From: Phycisphaerae bacterium
GTDB taxonomy: Bacteria > Planctomycetota > Phycisphaerae > Phycisphaerales > SM1A02
Assembly (NCBI GenBank): GCA_016795035.1
Contig: JAEUIT010000097.1
Span: forward strand, 355,786 to 419,785
DNA length: 64,000 nucleotides
Direction of reading: 5' to 3'
Position numbers and translations under genes: made by a program
Shown: positions 1-9,108 of the stretch, piece after piece
Layout of the letters: each line of letters begins with the position of its first letter
Numbering within the stretch: the stretch's first letter is position 1
The notes under the pieces: generated by a model
The model's database searches: none
What the model was told of the DNA's origin: nothing
Seen by the model: only the letters and a program-made list of their open reading frames with translations

Positions 1-92
1 AAGGGCATCAGCACCGAACCGTCCGCGTCGAAGCCGTTGGGCTCCTCGGGCGTGTCGGGATTCGTGATCAGCCGGTCGCTCAGTGCGCTCAT
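1..92 (-). CDS. Hypothetical protein, N-terminal fragment
   Basis: The reverse strand opens with an ATG at 92 and reads MSALSDRLITNPDTPEEPNG and onward to the window edge without a stop. A GGAGG Shine-Dalgarno sequence sits five bases before the ATG, which is why the start is trusted. Only about 30 residues are visible, acidic and polar, with no signal peptide and no recognisable domain. It is divergent from the chemotaxis receptor at 322, so the 229 bases between must hold both promoters. The function cannot be told. Confidence 0.6.
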   Translation of the reverse strand, partial: MSALSDRLITNPDTPEEPNGFDADGSVLMP

Positions 93-321
93 GGGGCCTC
101 CATCGGATCGTGGCCGTTCGTTCCGCGAAGGAACGCTGGCCGCCGCCACGATACCCACCACGCCTCGAAAAAACTCCGGGGTTTCGTGGCTCTCGACCGT
201 CACGCCGGGCCTTGCCTTCGCCGCGAGTTCGTCCGCGACCCGCTCGTCGTTTCCGCGAGATGTGTGATGGAAAGGACGGTTTGGCCGATGAATTGAGGCC
301 GACGAAAGGTCGGCGATCCGC

Positions 322-2286
322 ATGCGCGTTCCGCTTCGACACAGCCTGACTGGTCGTCTGCTCTTCTTTGGCGTTCTGCCGATGATGGCGTTGACGACCG
401 TGATTCTCGTCATCGGAATCACCGAGAAGTTCGCGACGCTTCAGGGCATCGGCGAATCGAAGGTGCTTCAGACGGTCCAGTTCGCGCGAAGCCTCGCGGA
501 GGATCGCTTCAACGACGCGGCGCGCACCTCGCGCCTCGTGGCCGAAGCGACGGCCGCAGGGCTCGACAGGAACCCTGACGCGATGCGCGCGTTCCTGCGG
601 TCGGTCGTCGAGCGGGACTCGTCGCTCGCCGCCGCCTGGATCGTGGTGACGCCGCCAAAGGGCAAGACCCTCGCGATACGCGCCGCGCGCGGCGGCAACG
701 ACGAGCCGGCCACGGTCGTCGACGATCCGCTCCTCACGACCGAGCCGCTCTTCATCGCGGCAATGCAGTCCGAACAGTCGCAACAGGCGATCGGCGGCGA
801 GCCGATCGCGCACGACGGCCGACCCCGCCTCGAGTTCGCCTACGCGATCACGCGCGACGGCGAGCGCATCGGCGCGGCCGGTGCCGAGTACGAACTCTCC
901 GATCCGCAGGCGGCCGCCGAAGCCATCGCGTCGCAGTACGACGTGCGGCTCTTTGTCCTGAGCCCGACGCGCGTCGTGCTCGCGGCGAGCGACGGCGCGA
1001 CCGGACTCGTCGGCCAGCGGGTCTCCGACACGGCGCTCGCGCCCCTCTTCCGGAACCTCGACGAGGTCGTCGCCAGCAACGCGCTCGTGGTCGTCAACGA
1101 TCCGCTGACCGGTCGACCCACCTACGTCGGCGCGGCGCGCACGCCTACGCTCGGCGCCTATCTCGTCCTCACGAAATCAGTCGGCGACATCACCGCACCG
1201 ATCTACGCCGAGACGATCCGCAACGCGGTGATCGCCGGGCTCGGCTTTCTCGTCGTTGCAGGCCTCATCATCGTGATGTCGCTCGCGGTGCGACGCCGCA
1301 TGGACAACGCCGTCCGACTTGCGGCGACGATCGCGGGCGGCGACCTCGGCGCGACCATGACCGACGTCGTCGGCAACGACGAGTCGTCGGCGCTCCTCCG
1401 CTCGCTCGAGGAGATGGCGACGCAGCTGCGCGGACTCGTCGGCGAGGTGCGAACCGCGGCCGCCACGCTCGACGGCGGCGTCGGCGAACTCGGACGCGTC
1501 ACCGACAACCAGCGAGGCGTCGTGCTGCCCCTCGGCCAGGGCGTGAGCGAAGTGACCGCCGCCGCGCAGCAGATCGCGACGACCGGCGTCGAACTCTCGG
1601 AGACGATGCGGTCGCTTGAGGCGAGCGCGTCCTCGACGGCGGGCCTTGCCGATGCCGGGCGCGCCGACCTCGCGTCGGTGAACGACTCGATGCGCGAACT
1701 CGACGTTGCAAGCGCGTCAGTCGCCGAGAAGCTCGCGACCATCAACGAGAAGGCGGTCGCCATCAACGGCGTCGTCACGACCATCACGAAGGTCGCCGAC
1801 CAGACGAACATCCTCTCGGTGAACGCCGCGATCGAAGCGGAGAAGGCCGGCGAATATGGTCGCGGCTTCCTCGTCGTCGCACGCGAGATCCGGCGGCTCG
1901 CCGACCAGACTGCCACGGCCACGCTCGACATCGATCGCATCGTGCAGGAGATGCAGTCGGCGGTCTCCGCCGGCGTCATGGAGATGGACCGATTCGCGGA
2001 GAAGGTGCGCCGCGGCGTCGACGAGGTCGAGCGCTCGAGCGGCCGCATGTCGGAGATCATCGGCCAAGTGCGGGAGAACTCCGATCGCTTCCGCGCCGTG
2101 AGCGAAGGCATGGCGGCGCAGTCGGCGGGCGCCACGCAGATCAGTAGCGCGACGGCGCATCTTCAGGACGCCGCGCGCACGACCGTCGACGGCATCGCGC
2201 GCATCGCCGCGACCGTGCGCGAGCTCGAGCGCGCGAGCGCGTCCTTACGGACGAGCGTCGCCGTCTTTCGGCTCGGCGACGGCTGA
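322..2286 (+). CDS. Methyl-accepting chemotaxis protein
   Basis: A 654-residue transmembrane chemoreceptor. Residues about 12-33 form the first membrane helix, a periplasmic Cache-like sensor region follows, the second helix is about 301-322, then a HAMP segment and a long cytoplasmic coiled coil. The signalling tip reads ADQTNILSVNAAIEAEKAGE followed by GRGFLVVAREIRRLADQ, the conserved CheA/CheW contact hairpin. No kinase gene is adjacent. Its tip, its trailing VMEMDRFAE segment and its N-terminal GRLLFFGVLPM are close to those of the receptor at 49028, so it may signal through that cluster's CheA (inference). The ligand is unknown. Its 3' end overlaps the convergent gene by 42 bases. Confidence 0.93.
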   Translation: MRVPLRHSLTGRLLFFGVLPMMALTTVILVIGITEKFATLQGIGESKVLQTVQFARSLAEDRFNDAARTSRLVAEATAAGLDRNPDAMRAFLRSVVERDSSLAAAWIVVTPPKGKTLAIRAARGGNDEPATVVDDPLLTTEPLFIAAMQSEQSQQAIGGEPIAHDGRPRLEFAYAITRDGERIGAAGAEYELSDPQAAAEAIASQYDVRLFVLSPTRVVLAASDGATGLVGQRVSDTALAPLFRNLDEVVASNALVVVNDPLTGRPTYVGAARTPTLGAYLVLTKSVGDITAPIYAETIRNAVIAGLGFLVVAGLIIVMSLAVRRRMDNAVRLAATIAGGDLGATMTDVVGNDESSALLRSLEEMATQLRGLVGEVRTAAATLDGGVGELGRVTDNQRGVVLPLGQGVSEVTAAAQQIATTGVELSETMRSLEASASSTAGLADAGRADLASVNDSMRELDVASASVAEKLATINEKAVAINGVVTTITKVADQTNILSVNAAIEAEKAGEYGRGFLVVAREIRRLADQTATATLDIDRIVQEMQSAVSAGVMEMDRFAEKVRRGVDEVERSSGRMSEIIGQVRENSDRFRAVSEGMAAQSAGATQISSATAHLQDAARTTVDGIARIAATVRELERASASLRTSVAVFRLGDG

Positions 2287-2631
2287 CGTTTCCGAGCTGG
2301 CTTCGTTCGCGAGTTCGTCGAGCCGTCGGCACATCCAGTCGACGGAGCCGCGGCGCTCGAGAAAGTTCGCCAGGCGCACGAGCGCGTCGCGGTCGACGAC
2401 CGCCGACACCATCGGCTCGAAGAAGCGGAGCGCGTTCGCGCCGACGCCGTTCATCGGCCGCGCGGACTCGAGGAAGAGCTGCGCCGGCGTGGTCATCCCC
2501 TTGCGCACGACGACCGTGAGGATGCGATCGAGCGTTTCGCGCTCTTCGGGCGACGGTTCGATCGGACCCTTGGGCCCGAGGTCGAAGGCGTTCTTGAAGC
2601 CTTTGACGAAGCGCTCCCGCCAGTCGCTCAT
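2245..2631 (-). CDS. Hypothetical protein, 128 residues
   Basis: The protein starts MSDWRERFVKGFKNAFDLGP and is mostly helical and charged, with no membrane segment. I do not recognise the family. Its start codon overlaps the stop of the preceding gene as ATGA (2628-2631), so the two are probably translationally coupled and co-transcribed. The last 42 bases overlap the convergent chemoreceptor gene; this overlap is the only odd feature. The real protein could end there only if the frame is used, and the codon pattern (G/C at third positions) supports it. Confidence 0.62.
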   Translation of the reverse strand: MSDWRERFVKGFKNAFDLGPKGPIEPSPEERETLDRILTVVVRKGMTTPAQLFLESARPMNGVGANALRFFEPMVSAVVDRDALVRLANFLERRGSVDWMCRRLDELANEASSETSAVAEPKDGDARP

Positions 2632-3068
2632 GCGACTCCTCTCGAGGGCGCCGCGCCGCCGAGCCGGGCGCGCACTTCGTCGACGACGCGCATCCCGTCC
2701 TCCGCAGGCAACGGCATGACGAGACCGCGCGCGATCGCGGCGACGCTGTCGTCGATGCGGGGCGTCAGCAGGATCGCCTTCCCGTCGTGCGCGACGCGCC
2801 GCACCGACGCGACGGGGAGCGTCCGCGTTCGGAGCGTCGTGCGGACCATGGCGTTCTCGCGATCGATCGAGCAACGCACCGGAAGGAAGAAGCGGTGCAG
2901 GGTGGCGAAGAGCGCCGCACCCGCGAGCGCGCCGATCGGCGCGCTGCCCGCGAGCTGCGCCGCGAGCCACATGAACGTGAGTAGAACAACGACCACGACC
3001 GCGGCCGTGAACGGCCGTTCGCGCGCGGGCCAGGAGGTCCATGTGAGTGCGGGGTCGATCCCTCGCAA
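2628..3068 (-). CDS. Small membrane protein with PH-like tail
   Basis: About 146 residues if translation begins at the TTG at 3068; no ATG or GTG further upstream is convincing, so the start is uncertain. Two adjacent hydrophobic helices (around FTAAVVVVVLLTFMWLAAQL and IGALAGAALFATLHRFFLPV) are followed by a beta-rich cytoplasmic region that resembles bacterial PH-like domains. It is followed without a gap by the 128-residue protein at 2245 (ATGA overlap), and is divergent from the GlmL-like gene at 3150. The role is unknown. Confidence 0.5.
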   Translation of the reverse strand: MRGIDPALTWTSWPARERPFTAAVVVVVLLTFMWLAAQLAGSAPIGALAGAALFATLHRFFLPVRCSIDRENAMVRTTLRTRTLPVASVRRVAHDGKAILLTPRIDDSVAAIARGLVMPLPAEDGMRVVDEVRARLGGAAPSRGVA

Positions 3069-3149
3069 GGTACTCGCTGAGGCTCCAGGGACGAACGCGG
3101 TAGCATCCGCAACGATCCACGAACTTCGACCCCTCCCTGGCACTCGCTC

Positions 3150-4976
3150 ATGTCTTCCGCTGGACACCGCACGTATCCGACCATCGACCCGAACTCGATT
3201 CGTTGGATCCTCGCCACCGACTGCGGCAGCACGACAACCAAGGCCATCCTGATCGAAAAGGTCGGGGACGAGTACCGGCAGACGCAGCGCGGCGAAGCGC
3301 CGACGACGGTCGAGGAGCCGTTCGCCGACGTGACCGTCGGCGTCGTGAACGCGCTCACGGAGATCGGCGAGCTCGCGGGCCGCCGCTTCATCGACGAGCA
3401 CGGCCACATCATTCGACCTGCAACGGAGAAAGAAGGCTGCGACATCTACATCTCGACGAGCTCCGCGGGCGGCGGACTCCAGATGATGGTCGCGGGCGTC
3501 GTGGCGAAGATGAGCGCGGAGAGCGCGAAGCGCGCGGCGCTCGGCGCCGGCGCGATCGTGATGGACACGATCGCCGCGAACGACAAGCGCAAGCCGCACG
3601 AGCAGATTCAGCGCATCCGCGAGCTGCGTCCCGACATGGTGCTGATCTCGGGCGGCACCGACGGCGGCAACACGCAACAGGTCGTGCAGATAGCCGAGCG
3701 CATCGCGCCGGCGAAGCCGCGTCCGCGCTTCGGCGGCGAGTATCAGTTGCCGATCATCTACGCGGGCAACAAGGAAGCCGCGCCGCAGGTGCGCGAGATC
3801 TTCAGGAACGGCTTCGATCTCGCGGTCGTCGACAATCTCCGGCCCGTGCTCGAGCGCGAGAATCTCGGGCCGGCGCGCGACAAGATCCACGACGTCTTCC
3901 TCGAGCACGTGATGGCCCACGCGCCCGGCTACGACAAGCTGATTTCGTGGGCCGACGCGCCGATCATGCCGACGCCCGGCGCCGTGGGCGACATCCTGCA
4001 GCGCATCGCCGCGCGCGACAAGCTCAACGCCGTCTGCGTCGACATCGGCGGCGCCACGACCGACGTCTTCAGCGTGTTCGACGGCGTCTTCAACCGCACC
4101 GTCAGCGCGAACCTCGGGATGAGCTATTCGATCTCGAACGTGTGCGCCGAAGCGACCATGCCCAACGTGCTCCGTTGGGTGCACCTCGACATGGACGAGC
4201 GCGAGCTGCGGAATCGCGTGAAGAACAAGATGATCCGCCCGACGACGATCCCGCAGACGCTCGAGGCGCTCGTCTTCGAGCAAGCGGTCGCGCGCGAGGC
4301 GCTGCGACTCGCCTACCAGCAGCACAAGGAGTTTGCGACGTCGCTCAAGGGCGTGCAGACCCAGCGCACCGTCGGCGACGTCTTCACGCAGGACGCCGGT
4401 GGCGGATCGATCGTCGACAACATGCGGCTCGATCTCCTCGTTGCATCGGGAGGCGTCCTCAGCCACGCGCCGCGGATGGAGCAGACGGCGTCGATGCTCA
4501 TCGACAGCTTCGAGCCCGAGGGCTTCACGACGCTCGCGAAGGACTCGATCTTCATGATGCCGCACCTCGGCGTGCTTGCGAGCGTGCATCCGGAAGCGGC
4601 GATCCACGTCTTCGAGCGCGATTGCCTCATCATCCTCGGGACGTGCATCGCGCCGCGCGGCGAAGGCAAGTTCGGCAAGCCGTGCTTCTCGTACCGCATC
4701 GTTCCGACGAAGGGCACGGCCGTGACCGGCGCCCTCAATGTGGGCGACATGAAACTCGTCCGGCTCGAAGGCGAGACCGCGCAGGTCGAGATCGCGCCCG
4801 AGCGCGGCTTCGACGTCGGCGCCGGTCCCGGCAAGCCGGTGACGCGCACCGCGAAGGTCGGCACCGTCGGCATCGTCCTCGACGCCCGCGGCCGGCCGCT
4901 GCAACTCCCCGCGACGCACGCCGAGTGCAAGCCGCTCCTGCAACGGTGGACGTCCGCCCTCGAGCTCTACGCCTAA
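3150..4976 (+). CDS. GlmL/MutL-type ASKHA ATPase
   Basis: A 608-residue member of the family annotated as methylaspartate (glutamate) mutase accessory protein MutL/GlmL. The ATP-binding fold shows phosphate-1 motif DCGSTTTK (residues about 24-31), phosphate-2 motif DIGGATTD (about 296-303) and an adenosine-type loop LVASGGVLSHAP near 430. GlmL proteins are proposed to act as reactivating chaperones of B12-dependent mutases, but no mutase subunit or B12-binding motif lies nearby. Instead five genes for a barrel/KOW protein and membrane proteins follow in the same direction, so this copy probably serves that unknown complex. A possible -10 box TAGCAT is at 3101-3106, giving a leader of about 40 bases. 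The protein has an N-terminal extension of about 18 residues before the core. Confidence 0.82.
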   Translation: MSSAGHRTYPTIDPNSIRWILATDCGSTTTKAILIEKVGDEYRQTQRGEAPTTVEEPFADVTVGVVNALTEIGELAGRRFIDEHGHIIRPATEKEGCDIYISTSSAGGGLQMMVAGVVAKMSAESAKRAALGAGAIVMDTIAANDKRKPHEQIQRIRELRPDMVLISGGTDGGNTQQVVQIAERIAPAKPRPRFGGEYQLPIIYAGNKEAAPQVREIFRNGFDLAVVDNLRPVLERENLGPARDKIHDVFLEHVMAHAPGYDKLISWADAPIMPTPGAVGDILQRIAARDKLNAVCVDIGGATTDVFSVFDGVFNRTVSANLGMSYSISNVCAEATMPNVLRWVHLDMDERELRNRVKNKMIRPTTIPQTLEALVFEQAVAREALRLAYQQHKEFATSLKGVQTQRTVGDVFTQDAGGGSIVDNMRLDLLVASGGVLSHAPRMEQTASMLIDSFEPEGFTTLAKDSIFMMPHLGVLASVHPEAAIHVFERDCLIILGTCIAPRGEGKFGKPCFSYRIVPTKGTAVTGALNVGDMKLVRLEGETAQVEIAPERGFDVGAGPGKPVTRTAKVGTVGIVLDARGRPLQLPATHAECKPLLQRWTSALELYA

Positions 4977-5008
4977 CTCCTCCCTCCGCTCCCAACGCGA
5001 ATCGCTGC

Positions 5009-6133
5009 ATGGCCAAGGCATACACGCCAGGACTCAAAGTCACCGGACGCATCACGTATCGCGTGCGACGCTCGCTGCCGATTCATGGCGAGGTGCTCGT
5101 GAAGGTCGGCGACCGCGTCGAGGCCACCCAGGTGGTCGCACGCACCTACACCGACGGCGACATCACGCCGGTCAACGTCGCCAACCTCCTGAGCGTTCCC
5201 GCGGGCGACGTGCCCGGCCTCATGCTGAAGAAGCAGGGCGACCTGGTTGCGGCGGGCGAGATCCTCGCGCGCTCGAAGGGCATCTTCGGCATGATGAAGA
5301 AGGACGCGCCGTCGCCTGCGGGCGGCGTGCTCGAGTCGATCTCGTCGACGACCGGTCAAGTGATCCTGCGCGGCGACCGCCAGCCCGTCGACGTGAAGGC
5401 GTTCGTCACCGGTCGCGTCGTCGAGGTCATTGCGAACGACGGCGCGGTGATCGAGGCGGATGTCATGCTCGTGCAGGGGATCTTCGGGATCGGCGGCGAG
5501 GCCTTCGGCCCGATTCATGTCGCATGCAAGAGCCATGACGAGCGGCTCGACGCGTCGCACCTCACGACGGCGATGAAGGGTGCGATCGTGGTCGGCGGCG
5601 CGCGCATGACGGTCGACGCGCTCCGCAAGGCGCGCGATCTCGGCGTTGCAGCCTTGGTGTCGGGCGGCATCGACGATCAGGACCTCAAGGAGTTCCTCGG
5701 ATACGACCTCGGCGTCGCGATCACGGGCAGCGAGCAGGTCGGCCTGACGTTCATCATCACGGAAGGCTTCGGCGACATCGCGATGGCGGAACGGACGCAC
5801 CGACTCCTGTCGTCGCACGCCGGCGAGCGCGCAAGCGTGAACGGCGCGACGCAGATTCGCGCGGGCGTCATGCGGCCCGAGATCGTCGTGACGCTCGCGG
5901 CCGACGCGCCGGCGAGCGCGGAACGCCACTTCGCGGAAGGCTCGCTCGAGCTGGGCGCGCCCCTTCGCATCATTCGCGATCCCTACTTCGGTCGGCTCGG
6001 CACCGTGAAGCGCCTTCCGCACGAGCCGACTGTCCTCGGCTCGGGCTCGAAGGCGCGCGTGCTCGAAGTGCAGCTCGATTCCGGCGAAAGTGTCATCGTT
6101 CCCCGTGCCAACGTGGAACTCATCGAGGGGTGA
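5009..6133 (+). CDS. Barrel-sandwich/KOW-like protein of GlmL operon
   Basis: A 374-residue soluble protein. The N-terminal part (LPIHGEVLVKVGDRVEATQVVA) has the GxVLVKxGDxVxAGxxLA pattern of lipoyl-like barrel-sandwich folds, repeated in weaker form around residues 70-130 (PGLMLKKQGDLVAAGEIL). A central alpha/beta region (GAIVVGGARMTVDALRKA, AALVSGGIDDQDLKEFLGYD) follows, and the C-terminus RLGTVKRLPHEPTVLGSG to VIVPRANVELIEG resembles a KOW/SH3 barrel. No lipoyl-lysine DKA motif is visible, so the barrel is probably structural. It lies 32 bases after the ATPase gene and 3 bases before the next one. I know of no experimental function. Confidence 0.7.
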   Translation: MAKAYTPGLKVTGRITYRVRRSLPIHGEVLVKVGDRVEATQVVARTYTDGDITPVNVANLLSVPAGDVPGLMLKKQGDLVAAGEILARSKGIFGMMKKDAPSPAGGVLESISSTTGQVILRGDRQPVDVKAFVTGRVVEVIANDGAVIEADVMLVQGIFGIGGEAFGPIHVACKSHDERLDASHLTTAMKGAIVVGGARMTVDALRKARDLGVAALVSGGIDDQDLKEFLGYDLGVAITGSEQVGLTFIITEGFGDIAMAERTHRLLSSHAGERASVNGATQIRAGVMRPEIVVTLAADAPASAERHFAEGSLELGAPLRIIRDPYFGRLGTVKRLPHEPTVLGSGSKARVLEVQLDSGESVIVPRANVELIEG

Positions 6134-6136
6134 TGC

Positions 6137-7477
6137 ATGCGTGAGATTCGAATCCCGCCCTCTCAAGCGATCGTCGCCGGCGCGCTCGCCTTCGCGCTCG
6201 CGGCACTCGCCGTTGCAGCTCCTCCGCCACCGACGAACGTGGTCGCGGAGGACAATCCTTGGGACGACGGCTCCGCGTTGCGGGTGACGTGGACCTCCGA
6301 CGGCACCGACGTCGCCGCGTGGCGCATCCGCCGCACCTTGGGCGAGGAGGAGCGCCGCCAACAGCGCGAGCGGCACCAGATCGAGGCCGCGGCGCAGGCG
6401 TATGCGACGGCGCTCGCGGCCGCGAAAGCTGCAGGCCAAGCTCCCGAGGACGCCACGCAGGCCGCCACCGCCGCGGCCCAGGCGGCGGCGACGAAGGCCG
6501 GCGGTGACACGCTCGATCCGTTCATGTTCGTCGGGATCGCGGGAGCATCGGATCGATCGTTCGTGGTGGAGGGGCTTGACGGGGAGAGTTCGTATGTCGT
6601 CAGCGTCGAGCCGCGCGGCGCCGACGGCGGCTACGGCGAGGCCGCGATCAGCGCCGAGGCGCAGCCGGCGCAGCAGCTCTTCCGCGGCGACCGATTGTGG
6701 TTCGGCATCATGCTCTTCGGCGTCATCGCGATGATCCTCGGCTGCGTCGTCGCGGCACGAAACGGCGTGAAGATGCGCATCCGCCGCATCGCAGGCCTCG
6801 ACGCGATCGACGAAGCCGTCGGCCGTGCGACCGAGATGGGACGCCCCGTGCTCTTCATTCCCGGCATCCAGGACATGGACAACGTGCAGACTGTCGCTGG
6901 CGTGACGATCCTCGGACGCGTCGCGAAGACAGCCGCCGAGTACGACGCGACGATCGAGGTGCCGACCGCGCGCTCGCTCGTCATGACAGCGTGCCAGGAT
7001 GTCGTGCAGTCTGCCTACTACGAGGCGGGCCGCGCCGACGCCTACAACCCCGACACGATCCGCTACATCACCGACGAGCAGTTCGGCTTCGCGGCGTACG
7101 CGGCTGGCCGCATGGTGCGCGAGAAGCCGGCGACCTGCATCTACATGGGCCAGTTCTACGCGGAGTCGTTGCTTCTCTCGGAGAACGGCAACGCGGTCGG
7201 CGCCATCCAGATCGCGGGTACCGGCGAGACGTCGCAGTTGCCCTTCTTCGTTGCAGCCTGCGACTACACGCTCATCGGGGAGGAGTTCTTCGCCGCGAGC
7301 GCGTATCTCTCGCGCGAGCCGCTGCAGATGGGAAGCCTGATGGGACAGGACATGGGCAAGGCGATGGTCATGCTGCTGGTCGTGATCGGCGTCATCTGCA
7401 CGACGGCGGGCGCGCTTGGCTCCGGCCAAGCGCAAGCGATCGCCGACTTCCTGGCGAACAACGTGTTGAAGAGCTGA
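6137..7477 (+). CDS. Membrane protein resembling DUF6754 family
   Basis: 446 residues. A signal-anchor (about 9-27) leads to a fibronectin-like extracytoplasmic segment interrupted by an alanine-rich helix (about 75-125), then a membrane helix at about 191-214, a conserved cytoplasmic domain and a last helix near 413-431. The domain contains PVLFIPGIQDMDNVQTVAGV, REKPATCIYMGQFYAESLLL and QLPFFVAACDYTLIGEEFFA, which I recall from proteins labelled DUF6754 in other phyla, often beside GlmL genes; this recollection is unchecked. A GAGGGG ribosome site precedes the ATG. It is the best conserved-looking membrane component of the operon. Confidence 0.72.
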   Translation: MREIRIPPSQAIVAGALAFALAALAVAAPPPPTNVVAEDNPWDDGSALRVTWTSDGTDVAAWRIRRTLGEEERRQQRERHQIEAAAQAYATALAAAKAAGQAPEDATQAATAAAQAAATKAGGDTLDPFMFVGIAGASDRSFVVEGLDGESSYVVSVEPRGADGGYGEAAISAEAQPAQQLFRGDRLWFGIMLFGVIAMILGCVVAARNGVKMRIRRIAGLDAIDEAVGRATEMGRPVLFIPGIQDMDNVQTVAGVTILGRVAKTAAEYDATIEVPTARSLVMTACQDVVQSAYYEAGRADAYNPDTIRYITDEQFGFAAYAAGRMVREKPATCIYMGQFYAESLLLSENGNAVGAIQIAGTGETSQLPFFVAACDYTLIGEEFFAASAYLSREPLQMGSLMGQDMGKAMVMLLVVIGVICTTAGALGSGQAQAIADFLANNVLKS

Positions 7478-7493
7478 AACGGAGAGTCGTGAC

Positions 7494-8183
7494 GTGAAAT
7501 CGACGGTTCCAACCCTGATTGCGACGATCGTCGGCGTGGTGCTGATCGTCGCCTTCTTCGTGCCCGCGACGCAGTCGTGGTCGGAGACGGCGGTCGACTG
7601 GTTCAACATCCTCGCGGGCGTCGCGTTCATCCTCGGCGGCGGCAACCTCATCAAGGTGCAGCTCGAGACGATCTCGTCGCGCCGGCCCGGCTGGGGCTAC
7701 GCGCTCGTCATCCTCGTGTCGTTCGCCATCATGCTCACGGTCGGCCTGCTCAAGATCGGCGTGCCGCCCGCGGAGCAGTATCCGAACCATCCGTGGAGCG
7801 GCGAGTACGACGCGCCCGCATCGGCGTTCGGATGGATCTTCGAGAACGTCTACAACCCGCTGACGTCGACGATGTTCGCGCTGCTCGCGTTCTACGTCGC
7901 GAGCGCCGCCTTCCGCGCCTTCCGCGCGAAGAACATCGAAGCGATGCTGCTCCTTGGCACCGCGTTCATCGTCCTTCTCGGCAACACCGCGATCGCGCGG
8001 CTCACGGACGGGATTCCCGACAGCCTCTCGTTCCTTCGCCTCGATCAGGTGGTCGCCAACACCATGAGCTACATCACGACCGGCGCCTTCCGCGCCATCA
8101 CCATCGGCATCGCGATCGGCGTTGCAGCCACCGCGTTGCGGGTCCTCCTCGGGATCGACCGTCCCTATCTCGGTCGCACCTAA
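7494..8183 (+). CDS. Six-helix membrane protein of GlmL operon
   Basis: 229 residues starting at GTG (7494), preceded by GGAGAG at 7481. Six hydrophobic segments can be read: near the N-terminus (IATIVGVVLIVAFFV), residues about 36-55, 62-82, 120-140, 145-165 and 190-215. There are no catalytic motifs. It follows the DUF6754-like gene by 16 bases and is in the same direction, so it is likely an integral part of the same complex. Family not recognised. Confidence 0.72.
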   Translation: MKSTVPTLIATIVGVVLIVAFFVPATQSWSETAVDWFNILAGVAFILGGGNLIKVQLETISSRRPGWGYALVILVSFAIMLTVGLLKIGVPPAEQYPNHPWSGEYDAPASAFGWIFENVYNPLTSTMFALLAFYVASAAFRAFRAKNIEAMLLLGTAFIVLLGNTAIARLTDGIPDSLSFLRLDQVVANTMSYITTGAFRAITIGIAIGVAATALRVLLGIDRPYLGRT

Positions 8184-8226
8184 CTCCCGAGCCTTGCCGC
8201 CCCCGAACGCATTCGGAGTCACCGCG

Positions 8227-9108
8227 ATGTTGGCCTTCCTCGAAAAGCTCGATCGACGCTGGGTGTTCCTGCTGATGGGACTTGCCGTCGCGATCCCGAT
8301 CCTGTTTCCGCTTCCGTTCGAGTACAAGCCGAGCGCGCTGGCTCGGTCGGTCTTCGACGAGATCGATCGGCTGCCCGACGGATCGCGCGTCCTCTTCAGC
8401 TTCGACTACGACCCTGCGACGAGCGGCGAGCTTTCGCCGATGGCTCGCGCGATGCTCTATCACTGCGGCAAGAAGAAGCACAAGCTTTACGTGATGGCGC
8501 TCTTCGGCCCGGGCAAGACGCTCGGCTCCGAAGCGATTCAGGAGATCCTCCTGAAGTATGCGGGCGATGACTACACCTACGGCGAGGACTACGTCGAACT
8601 CGGCTACCAAACCGGGAACGAGGGCGTCATCAAGGTCGCCGTCACCGACCTGCCGCAGATGTTCCCGACCGACGTCCGCGGCACGCCATTGTCGAAGATC
8701 CCCGTGCTCGAGGGGGTCGAGAACTTCCAGGCGATGGATCTCCTCGTTGCGGTCAGCGCCGGCGATCCGGGGTCGAAGCAGTGGATCCAGTACTTCATCA
8801 GCGCGTATCCGAAGACGCGCATGGTGACGGGCACGACCGGCGTGCAGTCGGTGAGCCTGTACCCGTACATCCCGAACCAGCTTGCGGGCATGCTCGGCGC
8901 CATCAAGGGCGCGGCGGAGTACGAGACGATCGTGAACGCGAAGTACCCGGGACCGGACGGCAAGCCGGTGCCTGAACTCACCGAAGCGCAGCGGCGCATG
9001 GGACCGCAGCTGACGGCGCACCTCCTGATGGTGAGCCTCATCGTGGTCGGCAACGTGGTGTATCTGATGGGCCGCAGGAAGGCCCATCAATCCGGAGGTG
9101 GCCGATGA
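8227..9108 (+). CDS. Membrane-anchored protein of GlmL operon
   Basis: 293 residues. One helix near the N-terminus (WVFLLMGLAVAIPILFPL) and one near the C-terminus (LTAHLLMVSLIVVGNVVYLM) flank a soluble alpha/beta domain of about 220 residues that includes DGSRVLFSFDYDPATSGELS and FQAMDLLVAVSAGDPGSKQW. The two anchors place the domain on one face of the membrane. The ATG was chosen because it gives the clean N-terminal helix and has a GGAG upstream; the open frame extends further upstream without support. The stop overlaps the next start as ATGA. Function unknown. Confidence 0.72.
   Translation: MLAFLEKLDRRWVFLLMGLAVAIPILFPLPFEYKPSALARSVFDEIDRLPDGSRVLFSFDYDPATSGELSPMARAMLYHCGKKKHKLYVMALFGPGKTLGSEAIQEILLKYAGDDYTYGEDYVELGYQTGNEGVIKVAVTDLPQMFPTDVRGTPLSKIPVLEGVENFQAMDLLVAVSAGDPGSKQWIQYFISAYPKTRMVTGTTGVQSVSLYPYIPNQLAGMLGAIKGAAEYETIVNAKYPGPDGKPVPELTEAQRRMGPQLTAHLLMVSLIVVGNVVYLMGRRKAHQSGGGR

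Noticed and set aside
262..295. Flagellar sigma-28-like promoters (GGAAAG...GCCGATGA here, GGAAAG...CCGATAAT at 48499-48520) before the two receptors.
   Set aside because: The spacing between the elements is 10-11 bases instead of about 15, and the second lies more than 500 bases from its gene.
4973..7654. A reverse-strand open frame of about 890 codons under the GlmL operon.
   Set aside because: It is Arg- and Asp-rich low-complexity sequence that mirrors the codon pattern of the forward genes, which have membrane helices, ribosome sites and overlaps.
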